From Planctomycetota bacterium (GTDB taxonomy: Bacteria > Planctomycetota > UBA8742 > UBA2392), in NCBI GenBank assembly GCA_020425605.1, contig JAGQRH010000019.1, forward strand, positions 1-64,000: a DNA stretch of 64,000 nt. Reading direction: 5' to 3'. Below the pieces are notes generated by a model that was not told where the DNA came from, made no database searches, and was given only the letters and a program-made list of their open reading frames with translations. How positions within the stretch are numbered: position 1 is the stretch's first letter; the number at the start of each line of letters is the position of its first letter. Below are positions 23,346 to 32,936 of this stretch, in pieces. Position numbers and translations under genes: made by a program.

Positions 23346-25177
23346 TACTTGGCCTCCCGTCGCTCTACGATCAGCACCGCCACGGTGTCATCATCCACGG
23401 GCTGCACTGCGCTGAGCGCACCGCCGCTTTTCACGATGTCGGCGACAATCAGAGTGACGTCCTTCCACTCCGGCCTCTCGATGGTTTCTCCCTCAAGGTC
23501 GCCGCCCGGCTTGAACTGGTGCATTTCGCTGTCGTACCGCCAGCCCGCGACAACGTGAACGTGCCCGTTGTGGTCAGCAACCAGCCGCACCTGCACGCCC
23601 GTGGCATGAGTTGCAACTTTCGTGCTGTAGTGCTTCGGGCCGGCATCGGCGCCGGAAGACCAACTGTCAAAGCCGGCCATGTAGTTTTCAAGCTTCATTT
23701 CGACCAGGTCAGACAGCTGTCGGCTCGCCAGGCTGACCCGGCGGTCAAAGACAGACTCCACTTCGGCCAGCGCCACCAGCGCCGCAATGTCGCCTGCTTC
23801 CGGTTTGCCGCCGACGACCCCGGCCGGAATCCTGGCCTCGCGTGGAAGTCGCAGAATGCGCACGCGTACCTCGTGGTGCGACGGCCCCCGGCAGATCTCC
23901 TCCACGGTAGGTTCAAGCGCCGCGCGCAGTGCCTGTACCTGTTCGTCGTTTTCACGCTCTGGCACTTCGGCACGGCGCAGACCGAACAGGGACCCGCACG
24001 TGAACGGGTAAACGTAGGAATCGTTGCCTGTCATGTCATGGGTAAGCTCGTCCAGCACGAATGCCGAACCTGCGCCGGGAATCGCCGGGTACGCCGCTAG
24101 AAACAATTCACGATCATCCACCCCCTGGGGCAAGAAGACCGGTGGGTCCATTTCACGCGACAGCTCGCCCGTCGCTGACAGAAGCCAAGGGCCCGTGAAT
24201 CGCCCGGCCGGGATTGCGCCGCCTGGGTTCCAGAACGATGTGATGCCGTCGTCGAGCTTGCGGTGCGTGATCTTCGCCGTGGTGGAAGCCGTGATCAGGT
24301 AAGCGCCGGCCGCGGTATCCAGCACCAGCCCGCCGCCATTCGGCACGATTGCACCGGCCGGCGTGGCATCCCAATGGGCGGTTGGCAACTGCAGCTTGCC
24401 CGTGCGCGTAGCCAATTCGCGCAGGCCATTGTTGACGACCCCGCCGTGCCAGGCCTGCATTCGGATGCGTCCGTCAGACATGATCAGCGCCGAGATGCCC
24501 CATTGCTCGCCCCAGTAGTAGCTTGCCACTTGCGGCACGTCGCCGTTCATCTCGGCAACGCCTGTCCATACGATTGGGCTTTGGGTTACGTTCGAGACCA
24601 ATGCGAACTCACCATTCGAGATTTCGCGCGAGGTGATCAGCTGGCCGGAGACTTGCTCTCGCGACTGCACGAGCCGCTCCGGCAGCGCATCTATTCGGCG
24701 AATCTGCACCTGAATGCGCGCCTGCATCATCTCGCGCAGGTAGTCCAACGCGGCCGTAAGCCGTGAGTGCAGCGATGCGCTGGCGGATACCACAAGGAAG
24801 GGCCCGGGCTTATAGGCGATTATGGCCGACCCGAACTCGGCGGGATCGCTAAGGCTCTTGCACAGGTCGGTTAATTCTTTTTCATCGCTAACCAGCCCGC
24901 CGCCTTCGCAGCGTATGTGGTTCCAGCCAAGCAAGTCTTCTTCACTAGCCCCTTTTTTCGGATTGAGCGAGGCATAGAAGCACGTGGCGACGAGATCGCG
25001 CGGACCGTCGTCTGAGTTTTCAGAGCCATCAAACAAGCCCTGCAGTTCATACTCGCGATTAACGAAGACGATCTCGCCTTCGTCAGGATCGATCGCTGGT
25101 TGCGCGCCGAGATGAACAACGACGCACGCCAGCAATACTGCCGCTGAAGCTGCGAACAGCCAGTTGCGCTTGATCAT
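23345..25177 (-). CDS. Secreted protein, first of a paralogous pair
   Basis: A 610-residue exported protein. ATG 25177 is preferred because AGGAAA precedes it and it opens a signal peptide (MIKRNWLFAASAAVLLACVV); an upstream ATG at 25240 is rejected. A block at about residues 140-175, GPFLVVSASASLHSRLTAAL then DYLREMMQARIQVQIRRID, matches the secretin-N/STN-like pattern in the downstream paralogue. The two share the order signal peptide, this block, then long beta-rich regions. Function unknown; a periplasmic or envelope role is inferred. Confidence 0.75.
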   Translation of the reverse strand: MIKRNWLFAASAAVLLACVVVHLGAQPAIDPDEGEIVFVNREYELQGLFDGSENSDDGPRDLVATCFYASLNPKKGASEEDLLGWNHIRCEGGGLVSDEKELTDLCKSLSDPAEFGSAIIAYKPGPFLVVSASASLHSRLTAALDYLREMMQARIQVQIRRIDALPERLVQSREQVSGQLITSREISNGEFALVSNVTQSPIVWTGVAEMNGDVPQVASYYWGEQWGISALIMSDGRIRMQAWHGGVVNNGLRELATRTGKLQLPTAHWDATPAGAIVPNGGGLVLDTAAGAYLITASTTAKITHRKLDDGITSFWNPGGAIPAGRFTGPWLLSATGELSREMDPPVFLPQGVDDRELFLAAYPAIPGAGSAFVLDELTHDMTGNDSYVYPFTCGSLFGLRRAEVPERENDEQVQALRAALEPTVEEICRGPSHHEVRVRILRLPREARIPAGVVGGKPEAGDIAALVALAEVESVFDRRVSLASRQLSDLVEMKLENYMAGFDSWSSGADAGPKHYSTKVATHATGVQVRLVADHNGHVHVVAGWRYDSEMHQFKPGGDLEGETIERPEWKDVTLIVADIVKSGGALSAVQPVDDDTVAVLIVERREAK

Positions 25178-25258
25178 GGGTTTCCTGCGGGGATGTTGCG
25201 GGGTACCAAGATCGTATCCTAACCGATTTGGCGTGAACAAGGATTTCGCGGGAAATGG

Positions 25259-25282
25259 AACAGGCCCCTTGCGGGGCCTGTT
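25259..25282 (-). terminator. Hairpin at the 3' end of dnaK
   Basis: Perfect 10-base stem AACAGGCCCC/GGGGCCTGTT with a 4-base loop, 24 bases beyond the dnaK stop. The sequence after the stem on the minus strand is only modestly T-rich (CCATTTCCC), so termination may be incomplete. Confidence 0.65.
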
Positions 25283-25306
25283 GGCGGACGGGCCGTCCGC
25301 GTTCCG

Positions 25307-27259
25307 TTATTTCTTGTCTTCGTCCTTCACGGAGTAGTCGGCGTCTACAACTCGGTCGCCGCTGCCTTCGGTGCTGGTTTCGCCGCCCATGCCTCCGCGG
25401 GCCTGTGCTTCTTCGGCCTGCTTGCGCATTTCTGCCTGCTCTTCGGGCTTGGCGTTGGCGTAGATTTTCTCCGCCAGTTTGTGGCTGGCCTTGGTCAGGG
25501 CCTCGGTGGCTGCCTTGATCTTGGGCACGTCCTCGCCCTTCATGGCCTCCTCGAGTTCCTTCTTCTTGTCCTCGATCTCCTTCTTGCCGGCTTCGTCCAG
25601 CTTGTCCGCATGCTCCTCAAGCATCTTGCCGACGCTGAAGGCCATGCGGGCGCCGTCATTCTTCGCGTGATTCACCTCGTCGCGCTTTTCGTCTCCGGCG
25701 GTGTGTTCTTCGGCCTCCTTGCGCATCTTCTCGATCTCGTCCTTGCTGAGGCCGGAGTCGCTCTTGATCTCGATCTTGGCTTCCTTGCCGGTGCCCTTGT
25801 CCTTGGCGCTGACCTTCAGGATGCCGTTGGCGTCGATGTCGAACTTGACCTCGATCTGCGGCATGCCGCGCGGGGCCGGCGGTATGCCCGTCAGGTCGAA
25901 GCTGCCCAGCAAGCGGTTGGCAGCCGCGATCTTGCGCTCTCCCTGGTAGACCTTGATCGTCACGGCCGTCTGGTTGTCGGCGGCTGTGCTGTAAGTCTGT
26001 TCCTTGGACGTCGGGATCGTGGTGTTCTTCGGGATCAGCACGTTCATTTCGCCGTGCAGGACTTCGACACCGAGTGACAGCGGGGTCGCGTCCAGAACAA
26101 GAATGTCCTTGAACTCGCCGGTCGCCACGCCGCCCTGGACGGCCGCGCCGAGCGCGACCACTTCGTCCGGGTTGAGGCCCTTGTTCGGATCCTTGCCGAA
26201 GATTTCCTTGCAGATGTCCTGCACCTTCGGGATGCGTGTGCTGCCACCGACCATCAGCACTTCGTCAATCTCGCTTGCGCTGACGCCGGCTTCCGTGAGC
26301 GCCTGCTTGGTGGGGCCGACCAGGCGGTCGAACAGTTTGCCCGCGAGTTGCTCGAACTTGGCGCGGGTAATGGTCATCTGCAGGTGCTTCGGGCCCGAGG
26401 CGTCGGCCGTGATGAACGGCAGGTTGATGTCGGTCTGGGGCGTGCTGCTGAGGTCGCACTTGGCTTTCTCGGCGGCTTCCTTGAGGCGCTGCAGGGCCAT
26501 CTGGTCCTTGCGCAGGTCAATGCCCTGGGTCTTGTTGAACTCGTCGGCGATGTGGTCGATCAGCACCTGGTCAAAGTCGTCACCACCGAGGTGGCCGTCG
26601 CCAGTGATGCTGAGAACCTGGAAAACGCTTTCGTCGCCGTCGGTGCTGACTTCCAGCACGCTCACGTCGAACGTACCGCCGCCGAGGTCGAACACGGCGA
26701 AGCGGCCCTGCTTGCGCTTGTCCAAACCGAACGCGACGCAGGCCGCGGTCGGCTCGGGCAGCAGGCGCAGGACTTTCAGGCCCGCGATTTCGCCGGCCTC
26801 TTTGGTTGCCTGGCGCTGTGCGTCGTTGAAGTAAGCGGGGACGGTGATGACGGCCTGGGTGACCGGCTCGCCAAGGTAGGCCTCTGCGGTCTTCTTGAGG
26901 TCACTGAGGATCATGGCGCTGATTTCCTGCGGCGTGTACTCCTTGCCGCGCGCCTTGACCTTCACCATTTCGCCCGCGCCGCCGATGACTTCGTACGGGA
27001 CGATCTTCTCTTCATCGGCCACTTCGTTGTGACGGCGGCCCATGAAGCGCTTGATGCTGAAGATAGTGTTCGTCGGGTTGGTGACGGCCTGGCGCTTTGC
27101 CATCTGGCCGATGTGGCGCTCACCGTTTTCCGCGAAACTGACGACCGAAGGGGTAATGCGCGCGCCCGCGGGGTTCGCGATCACCTTCGGTTCCTTGCCT
27201 TCCATGACGGCCACGCAACTGTTCGTGGTACCGAGGTCGATTCCAACTGTCTTACCCAT
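25307..27259 (-). CDS. dnaK: Chaperone protein DnaK (Hsp70)
   Basis: A 650-residue Hsp70. It has the ATPase signatures [16 protein letters not shown] at the N-terminus, [14 protein letters not shown] near residue 195, and [14 protein letters not shown]. The substrate-binding domain follows from about residue 390 ([16 protein letters not shown]) and the helical lid ends in a Gly/Ser-rich linker and an acidic VKDEDKK tail. [13 protein letters not shown] has Cys where the common DnaK has Ala, a modest variation. AGGAGG lies before ATG 27259. No dnaJ or grpE is adjacent, so the gene stands alone. An inverted repeat and a possible promoter lie upstream. Confidence 0.98.
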   Translation of the reverse strand: MGKTVGIDLGTTNSCVAVMEGKEPKVIANPAGARITPSVVSFAENGERHIGQMAKRQAVTNPTNTIFSIKRFMGRRHNEVADEEKIVPYEVIGGAGEMVKVKARGKEYTPQEISAMILSDLKKTAEAYLGEPVTQAVITVPAYFNDAQRQATKEAGEIAGLKVLRLLPEPTAACVAFGLDKRKQGRFAVFDLGGGTFDVSVLEVSTDGDESVFQVLSITGDGHLGGDDFDQVLIDHIADEFNKTQGIDLRKDQMALQRLKEAAEKAKCDLSSTPQTDINLPFITADASGPKHLQMTITRAKFEQLAGKLFDRLVGPTKQALTEAGVSASEIDEVLMVGGSTRIPKVQDICKEIFGKDPNKGLNPDEVVALGAAVQGGVATGEFKDILVLDATPLSLGVEVLHGEMNVLIPKNTTIPTSKEQTYSTAADNQTAVTIKVYQGERKIAAANRLLGSFDLTGIPPAPRGMPQIEVKFDIDANGILKVSAKDKGTGKEAKIEIKSDSGLSKDEIEKMRKEAEEHTAGDEKRDEVNHAKNDGARMAFSVGKMLEEHADKLDEAGKKEIEDKKKELEEAMKGEDVPKIKAATEALTKASHKLAEKIYANAKPEEQAEMRKQAEEAQARGGMGGETSTEGSGDRVVDADYSVKDEDKK

Positions 27260-27300
27260 GATGACCCTCCTGCAGCGGGCTTTTCGCCCGCGAATCAAAG

Positions 27301-27330
27301 TTATCAGCACATATGCAAGCCCGGTGCCAA
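27301..27330 (-). promoter_or_regulatory. dnaK: Putative dnaK promoter
   Basis: On the minus strand, TTGGCA is followed after 18 bases by TGATAA, a fair sigma-70-like pair placed about 42 bases before the start codon. A GCGGGC/GCCCGC hairpin then lies in the leader just before the ribosome site. Confidence 0.35.
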
Positions 27331-27347
27331 CGGTTGGCGAAACATCA

Positions 27348-27374
27348 CTAAGTCGTTCTGGCTGTGTGACTTAG
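27348..27374. promoter_or_regulatory. Inverted repeat upstream of dnaK, possible operator
   Basis: CTAAGTC and GACTTAG are perfect 7-base arms separated by 13 bases, just upstream of the proposed promoter. The spacing and arms do not match CIRCE (TTAGCACTC-N9-GAGTGCTAA), so a different heat-shock repressor or activator would be needed. Confidence 0.4.
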
Positions 27375-27400
27375 CGTGATTGAGGCGATGCGGCCGATCT

Positions 27401-27420
27401 GCCACTCCTGCAGGAATGGC
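27401..27420. repeat. Short dyad centred on TCCTGCAGGA
   Basis: GCCACTCCTGCAGGAATGGC is a 20-base near-palindrome with a single mismatched pair. It lies between the divergent dnaK and SRPBCC genes and might bind a regulator. Confidence 0.35.
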
Positions 27421-27527
27421 GCTTGTTGGTGTGCCGCCAGCGCTCGACTGCCAAATCGGCGTTATCGACTCCTTTCGTGATCCTCTGGTTGACCTACAAC
27501 TGAGTGCCGTCTGCTTGGTGCCTGGAC

Positions 27528-27965
27528 ATGCGAGAGATCGTCACGGAGATCAGCATCAACGCTGCGCCGGAAACCGTCTGGTCGCACCTGGTCGCGTTTG
27601 ACTCGTATCCGGACTGGAATCCGTTCATCACCTACGCGGCCGGCGAGGTTCGGGAAGGCGCGCGGCTGACGGTCACGATCCAGCAATCCGGCGGCAAGCC
27701 GATGGGTTTCAAGCCGCGCGTGCTGATCGCCAGCCCCGGCAAAGAGTTGCGCTGGTTAGGCCAGATATTATTGCCGGGCCTGTTCGACGGCGAGCACCGC
27801 TTTGTGCTGGAGCACCACGAGGGTGGCACCAAGCTCACCCAAGCCGAGACGTTCTGCGGACTGCTGGTTCCCCTCATGTGGAAGTCCATGCAACCGAAGA
27901 CCAAACGCGGCTTCGAGATGATGAACGAAGCGCTCAGGCAGCGCTGTGAGTCTGGGGACTCGTAG
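27528..27965 (+). CDS. SRPBCC-domain protein
   Basis: A 145-residue single-domain protein of the polyketide cyclase/SRPBCC fold. IVTEISINAAPETVWSHLVA and FDSYPDWNPFI are the standard opening; a final helix runs through FEMMNEALRQRC. It differs from the AHSA1 group at 1052 and 2094. ATG 27528 is preferred to a GTG eight codons upstream, but neither has a clear ribosome site. The end overlaps the convergent DUF998 gene by 32 bases. Ligand unknown. Confidence 0.82.
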   Translation: MREIVTEISINAAPETVWSHLVAFDSYPDWNPFITYAAGEVREGARLTVTIQQSGGKPMGFKPRVLIASPGKELRWLGQILLPGLFDGEHRFVLEHHEGGTKLTQAETFCGLLVPLMWKSMQPKTKRGFEMMNEALRQRCESGDS

Positions 27966-28626
27966 AACTTGCGCTATTGGCTTTCATGCGCCCCAGAAGC
28001 GCGGCCGCGAAGACCGCCAGCCAGAGCATGTACGCGCCGATGTTGATGCGTTCCCACGCGCCGATCAGCGGCGTCTGCTCATTGGCCGCGATGCGTGGCC
28101 CGTCTATCGCTGTCAGCGTTCCGAACGCCAGGAACGCAACCACCGTCGCCAGCGAGTAGACGCGAAAGGCGCGGCCGAGCGCGGCTGCACCGAAGCCGAT
28201 CGAGACCAGCATCAGCAGCAGGGTCGCGCCGGCCCAGACAATGTGCAGCACATCCGTCAGCGCCATCTCGGCACCGCGCAACTGCATCGGCGGCCAATAG
28301 GTACTGAGGATCCCCTGCGCGCCAACGGCAGCCGCAGCCACGTGCAATGCTTTGGATTCGCCCGCCGCCGACCAAGTTCCCAATGCAAACGCTGACAACA
28401 GGACTGCATAGACCACGCCGAGCGCAACCCACAGACCGCGCGTCGGCGCGTTGATGGCCGAGAGTTCGCTGACGGTCTGCGCGGCTGCGCTGTACTCGGG
28501 CCACTGCAAAGGCACGAAGATGTTCATCAACACGTACCAGCCCGCCGCAAGCGTGCCACAAACGAGCAGCGCCCGGCGCGTTGTAAGCTGCCGGACGCTT
28601 GTGCCCGTGGTGGTCGAGCTGTTCAT
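27934..28626 (-). CDS. DUF998-family membrane protein
   Basis: A 230-residue integral membrane protein with six hydrophobic segments, beginning after the first 20 residues at LLVCGTLAAGWYVLMNIFV. YSAAAQTVSELSAINAPTR after the first helix is the pattern typical of DUF998 proteins. WPPMQLRG and FGTLTAIDGPRIAAN are in loops. The length is usual for the family. Function is not established. It is convergent with the SRPBCC gene and lies 34 bases upstream of dps on the same strand. Confidence 0.83.
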   Translation of the reverse strand: MNSSTTTGTSVRQLTTRRALLVCGTLAAGWYVLMNIFVPLQWPEYSAAAQTVSELSAINAPTRGLWVALGVVYAVLLSAFALGTWSAAGESKALHVAAAAVGAQGILSTYWPPMQLRGAEMALTDVLHIVWAGATLLLMLVSIGFGAAALGRAFRVYSLATVVAFLAFGTLTAIDGPRIAANEQTPLIGAWERINIGAYMLWLAVFAAALLGRMKANSASSTSPQTHSAA

Positions 28627-28660
28627 GCCGGGTTGATACGCAAGTACTCGTTTCGCAATT

Positions 28661-29128
28661 CTAGTTCAGCAGGCTGCGGAGCATCCAGGCTGTCTTCTCG
28701 TGAACGCGCAGGCGATCGCCGATCAGGGCGTTTGAGCTTTCGTCGCCGGATTCCTGCACGTTAGACAGCATGGCGCGGCAGGTGCGGATCACCTCTTCGT
28801 GACCGTCCACCAACTGGGTAATCATTTCCTTCCAGTCGGGGTGGCCTTCCGCTTCCTTGATGCTGCTCAGCGCCGCGAACGCCTTGTAGCCGCCGGGGGC
28901 GAACTCACCCAGCGCGCGGATGCGCTCGGCCACTTCGTCCACGGCCGTCCACATTTCGGTGTACTGGTTCATGAACATCAGGTGCAACTCGTTGAAGTGC
29001 GGCCCGGTCACGTTCCAGTGGAAGTTGTGTGTCTTGAGGTACAGCGTGTAGGTGTCCGCCAGCAGCTTGCTGAGGCCCTTTGTGAGTTCCTTGCGTTTGC
29101 CTTCGTCGATTCCGATGTTCGGTTGCAT
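28661..29128 (-). CDS. dps: Dps-family ferritin-like DNA-protection protein
   Basis: A 155-residue four-helix protein. The inter-subunit ferroxidase site is complete: His37 (NFHWNV), His49 (ELHLMF), Asp64 and Glu68 (VDEVAERIR), with the exact 12-15-4 spacing of Dps. It should oxidise Fe(II) with peroxide and store the iron in a dodecamer. GGGGAG precedes ATG 29128; the 13-codon upstream extension is rejected. The N-terminal tail is short with few lysines, so DNA binding is not certain. Confidence 0.95.
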   Translation of the reverse strand: MQPNIGIDEGKRKELTKGLSKLLADTYTLYLKTHNFHWNVTGPHFNELHLMFMNQYTEMWTAVDEVAERIRALGEFAPGGYKAFAALSSIKEAEGHPDWKEMITQLVDGHEEVIRTCRAMLSNVQESGDESSNALIGDRLRVHEKTAWMLRSLLN

Positions 29129-29182
29129 GTGATCTCCCCTCTGGTTTCTGTTGTAACGCGCTCGCAACGCGTACCCATTCCA

Positions 29183-29701
29183 CTATTTCGTGGCGCGGCC
29201 CCAGGCGGTCAACTCCCAGCGTTTTGGCAGCTCCGTCTGCCAGATCCCGGCGGACAGCTTGAACTCGCCCTCCGCGCCGGGCTCAATGCCTGATCCGCTC
29301 ACGTAGGCATCCACAAAGGAGCAGGCTGCGCCGGTGCTGTCGTATCCGACTGCAAAGACATGCACCGAGGTGGACTTTTCGTTTGTCTGGTTCCGGACCC
29401 GCCCACTCACAGTCGAGTATTTGCCTGAAGTCTGCTTGGCGTCGTGGCTCACTACCTGAAGCTGCCGGTACATGGTGGTGTAGCTCGAGGTCCTCTCAAG
29501 TTTGCTACCTTGAAAGTGGCCTCGGCAGCCCGGCTGAGCCCGCGCACCACCCGGATCCAGATTTCCCCGCCGGGCGGTACGGAGTACACGGTCCCGGGAA
29601 AGCTCTGCGATTTCAGCTGGCGGCCATCGGCCGTGAATGTGCCGAGCACAGCGGGCCTTGAGATGGTCACTTCGGCCGTGTTGCGGTACTTCAGGAGCCA
29701 T
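29183..29701 (-). pseudogene. Disrupted 3' half of a zinc-ribbon membrane protein gene
   Basis: After the stop of the gene at 29701-30081, the same frame continues protein-like (WLLKYRNTAEVTISR ... GEIWIRVV ... EATFKVANL) to about 29500. A -1 shift near AACTTGAGAGG then leads into a second protein-like frame (SGKYSTVSGRVRNQTNEKS ... GAEGEFKLSAGIW) ending at TAG 29183. Both parts look like FxLYD-type beta domains. Read alone, the ATG at 29701 (TGATG overlap) gives about 65 Arg/His-rich residues that look out of frame. So the sequence shows one nonsense codon and one frameshift, or assembly errors. A start at ATG 29473 would give a 96-residue fragment. Confidence 0.55.
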
Positions 29702-30081
29702 CAGGGCGAGCTGCCGTTGAGCCCTTCCAGCACGGGTGTGACGGTTGCGCTGAGCGTGCCGTTCTCGGGCTCAATCTCGGCTGAAGATGACGATTCGGTC
29801 TGTGCGACCGGCGCAAGGCCCCTGTCGGACTCGGGCGGGCCGCCCGGGGCGGATTCCAGCGATACGAAAAAGCCCGCCAGGGCGGTGATTGCGACTCCGA
29901 CCGCTACGGCGATCAGCATCGGGCGGCGGTTGTTGCCTGATCGCTCGACTGGCGCGGAGTAGACCGGCGGCGAAGGGTACTGCAGGCCGGTACGGTACAC
30001 TTCACCGCACTTCGCGCACTTCCGCGCACCGTCATGAGTGAACGACGCGCCGGCAAAGCCGCACTTTGGACAGTTGGCCAT
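29701..30081 (-). CDS. Zinc-ribbon single-pass membrane protein
   Basis: A 126-residue protein, probably the N-terminal part of a longer one. MANCPKCGFAGASFTHDG and RKCAKCGEVYR form a two-CxxC zinc ribbon at residues 4-25. One membrane helix lies at about residues 55-72 (RRPMLIAVAVGVAITALAGF). A Pro/Ser/Glu-rich linker follows and the frame stops at TGA 29703-29701. The frame stays protein-like after the stop, see the entry at 29183. The organisation (ribbon, helix, beta domains) is common in bacterial proteins of unknown function. Confidence 0.65.
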   Translation of the reverse strand: MANCPKCGFAGASFTHDGARKCAKCGEVYRTGLQYPSPPVYSAPVERSGNNRRPMLIAVAVGVAITALAGFFVSLESAPGGPPESDRGLAPVAQTESSSSAEIEPENGTLSATVTPVLEGLNGSSP

Positions 30082-30116
30082 GCCCGGATGATATCAGCAC
30101 AACCCGGCCGGTCAGC

Positions 30117-32936
30117 CTACTTGCCGGTGACCGGCCCGGTGCGCTTGGGCGGCCGCTGGGTGGCGAGGTACGGCGCGCTGCGCTTCAGGAACAACAGCGC
30201 GAAGCTGAAGTTGCAGATCTGGTTGTTGAGGCTTGCCCAGCCGCCATCCTTGAGTTGCAGCTTGATCATCAGGTCGGCGCCGTCGCGGTACCACTCGGTG
30301 TTGCCGAAGTAGACGCTCTGGGTCAGTACGCCGGCACGCTCGCAGCCGTACATGTCGTACAGCATGCCGCGGCCTTCGCCGCCGCCGATCCAGCATTCAC
30401 TCTGCTTGGCGTCCAGTTTGAAGTACGTCCGGGAGTACGGGTACATCTGTCCAAGGCCGATCAGCCCGCCCGCCAGCCGGTCATCAATCTTGCCGATCAG
30501 CTGCGGGTCATAGATCGGCGCGAGCATCAGCGCGTCGCGCAGGATGGCGAGGCTGGAAATGCCCGCGGCCGTCATGCCGACCGAGTACGGCCACAGGTAG
30601 ATCGGGTTGCCGTCTTTGTCCTTGCCCCGCTCGACGTTCTTGGGCGCACCCCAGGTGTTGCCGCTGCCGGCGAAGTAGCTCCAGCCACCGATCATGAAGC
30701 GTTGCAGCACGGGGCGAGGGCGGCGGTTGTTCGGGTCGCTTTCGTCTGCATAGCGCGGATCACGCGCCAGGCGCTCAAGCTCATCGAGCGTCATGCTCTG
30801 CATCGGCTCGACCAGGCGCTCGGCCCAGCCGGTCGGAAGAAAGCAATCAATCAGCCGCATGGCATCCCACGCGAGCGTCTTATGGTCAATCGGCGCACCC
30901 AGCATCATGCCGGCCTTGATGCCAAGCACGGCGTACTGGCTGTTGCTGCCGTCGGCGTGGCGTACGCCGAGCGGCGGCTCGGCTGGACGATCCGGGTACT
31001 TTCCTTCGCGCATGCGACGGCGGCGCTCGTCTTCTATCTCCGGGGGCGTCTCTTTCTTGTCTGACTTCCCGCCCGTTACGGGGCCGTCGCCGTCTTCCTT
31101 CTTGGGCGGGTCCTTGCGCTTGGCCATGGTCGGGTTGGGACGCGGACGGTGTTCCTCCGGCAGGCTGTAGCCCCAGCCGAAGCCGTCGGCGTTGGACAGG
31201 CGCCACGAAATCTCGGCAATAATGTCGCGATGGCGCGGCTTGATCTTTGCCCAGACGCTTTGCGCGGCGACTTCGTACTCTTCCGGGTGGCGGGCCTCGT
31301 TCATGCCTGCCGCTTTGATCTCGGGCTCGTAGTAGCTCTGGAATGCCATCATTGCGATGTCGCAGCAGTAGTTCTGCTGGCCGAACTTGCCGAAAGTGTG
31401 CTCGTCGAGCATCTTTTCGACCATGTCCACCATCAGCTCGAAGGCCTGCTTCACACGCGGGTCTTCGCGGTCTACGCCGGCGTCCAACAGTGCGTGGACC
31501 GCAAGCCCGTGGCCACCCAGCATCTTGCTGTAGCCGCCGGGCATGAAAGTGCCGTCCTTTTCCTGCGTGCTGAGCAGGTATTCGGCCGCGGAGTCAATCG
31601 CAAGGTCGGTGGTTTTCATGTAGCCGTAGTAGTCATCGAGGTCGAGCGTCTCGAGCGCAACGAATGCCTGCACGCCCTGACCCCACTCGAGAGCCTCGTG
31701 TGCCGGAGCATTCGGGTCCAGCCCGCCCACAGACGCAAGCAGCGCGAGACAGATGCTGCTGACCTGGTCGCGTTCTTCAACCGTCAGCTCACTGCGCCCC
31801 ATGCCCGGGTCGCCGTAGCTGCGGCTGAGCACCCACTTCAATTGCGCCGCGATGTGCGAGTTCTGCGGCCGCGGCAACGCCCAGCAGAGGCGGTATTCGG
31901 TCAGCGCCTGGCTTTCCAGGTCTTTGCGCAGGCCCTTGGCGCGCTTGCCGAACTTCTCGCCGCCGCCGAGATAGAGCGCGAGTGCGTCACCTTCATAGGT
32001 GCGCCAGGCGTCTTCATCGGTCAACTCTTCGGGCAGACGCGCCGAAAGAAAACCCAATGATGTTGCGGCCTTGGTGACCGCCTTCTTCGGCAGCGTCTCA
32101 TCGTCGGCCGCCAGCGCGAGAATCGCACCGACCAGCAGCACCGAGCGGTAGTAGACCGTGTCCACGTCGCGCGGCGCGTCGAACCAGAGTTCGCCTTCCG
32201 GGTTGCGGTTCAGCCTGACCGCGTCGGCAAGCAGGAGAATCGTCTCGGCCACCTTATCGCTGACCGGGTTGTCGACCCAACCGCGTTTCATGGCGATGCG
32301 CCGCGCCGTCAGCAGGTGATACTGCTTGATCATCTGCTCAAATGTGGGCTCTTCCGTGGGCTCCAGGTTCCAGTCGCGTCGGTTGATGATTTCCTGCCCG
32401 CGCTTGAGGGCCTTTTGCTGGGCCGCCTTCAGCGTCAGGTCCGTGCGCTGCAGGAGCGCGTCGATCGTCAGCAGTTCCAGAGAAACATCCGCCCAGATGT
32501 GCTTTCGCGTGGGCGCAGCGGACGCCAGCCATTCATTGAGCTCGTCACACAGGTCGGTCCCGCCGGGATAGCCCGCGCGCAGCAGCGAAAGCAGACGCAG
32601 CACGACCCAGCTGTCAGGCTGCTCATCCGCGTTGCCCTTCAGTGCACCAAGCGGAGGAATCGGAAGCCGCCCATGCAGGTACGGGTCTTCGTTCATGCGG
32701 ATGTCGCCACGCCCGAGCACGCGCATGGTGTTGATCACGGCAAGTTCGCGTCCTGGATACTGTTTCAATACGTCGCGGGCGCCGTTGACGTTCTTTTCGT
32801 CCGGGCGACGCTCATTGATCAGCTTGTGCTTCTCGTCGATGTTGGTGATGTGCTTGCCCTTGGCCTGAACGGGGCTGTAGGCAATGGCCGCAAGGACGGC
32901 CAGGGCGATGGTGCAGGTGAAGAAGCGGGTGAACAT
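30117..32936 (-). CDS. Secreted protein with squalene-cyclase/prenyltransferase-like toroid
   Basis: A 939-residue exported protein. The signal peptide is MFTRFFTCTIALAVLAAIAY with cleavage near VQA-KGK. The rest is helical with motifs of alpha/alpha-toroid repeats: SAAEYLLSTQEKDGTFMPGG, GLAVHALLDAGVD, GGWSYFAGSGNTWG and LQLKDGGWASLNNQ. A charged insert at about residues 620-670 (KRKDPPKKEDGDG, then RRRRMREGKYPDR) probably loops out. The catalytic DXDD of true squalene-hopene cyclases was not seen, so it is likely a structural or unknown-function member common in planctomycetes. Confidence 0.85.
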   Translation of the reverse strand: MFTRFFTCTIALAVLAAIAYSPVQAKGKHITNIDEKHKLINERRPDEKNVNGARDVLKQYPGRELAVINTMRVLGRGDIRMNEDPYLHGRLPIPPLGALKGNADEQPDSWVVLRLLSLLRAGYPGGTDLCDELNEWLASAAPTRKHIWADVSLELLTIDALLQRTDLTLKAAQQKALKRGQEIINRRDWNLEPTEEPTFEQMIKQYHLLTARRIAMKRGWVDNPVSDKVAETILLLADAVRLNRNPEGELWFDAPRDVDTVYYRSVLLVGAILALAADDETLPKKAVTKAATSLGFLSARLPEELTDEDAWRTYEGDALALYLGGGEKFGKRAKGLRKDLESQALTEYRLCWALPRPQNSHIAAQLKWVLSRSYGDPGMGRSELTVEERDQVSSICLALLASVGGLDPNAPAHEALEWGQGVQAFVALETLDLDDYYGYMKTTDLAIDSAAEYLLSTQEKDGTFMPGGYSKMLGGHGLAVHALLDAGVDREDPRVKQAFELMVDMVEKMLDEHTFGKFGQQNYCCDIAMMAFQSYYEPEIKAAGMNEARHPEEYEVAAQSVWAKIKPRHRDIIAEISWRLSNADGFGWGYSLPEEHRPRPNPTMAKRKDPPKKEDGDGPVTGGKSDKKETPPEIEDERRRRMREGKYPDRPAEPPLGVRHADGSNSQYAVLGIKAGMMLGAPIDHKTLAWDAMRLIDCFLPTGWAERLVEPMQSMTLDELERLARDPRYADESDPNNRRPRPVLQRFMIGGWSYFAGSGNTWGAPKNVERGKDKDGNPIYLWPYSVGMTAAGISSLAILRDALMLAPIYDPQLIGKIDDRLAGGLIGLGQMYPYSRTYFKLDAKQSECWIGGGEGRGMLYDMYGCERAGVLTQSVYFGNTEWYRDGADLMIKLQLKDGGWASLNNQICNFSFALLFLKRSAPYLATQRPPKRTGPVTGK

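Noticed and set aside
27340..27380. CIRCE element upstream of dnaK
   Set aside because: The arms CTAAGTC/GACTTAG and spacing of 13 do not match the CIRCE consensus.
29183..29701. An intact 172-residue gene coupled by TGATG to the zinc-ribbon gene
   Set aside because: The first 65 residues are Arg/His/Pro-rich and look out of frame, whereas the frame of the upstream gene stays protein-like there. It is kept as a disrupted gene.
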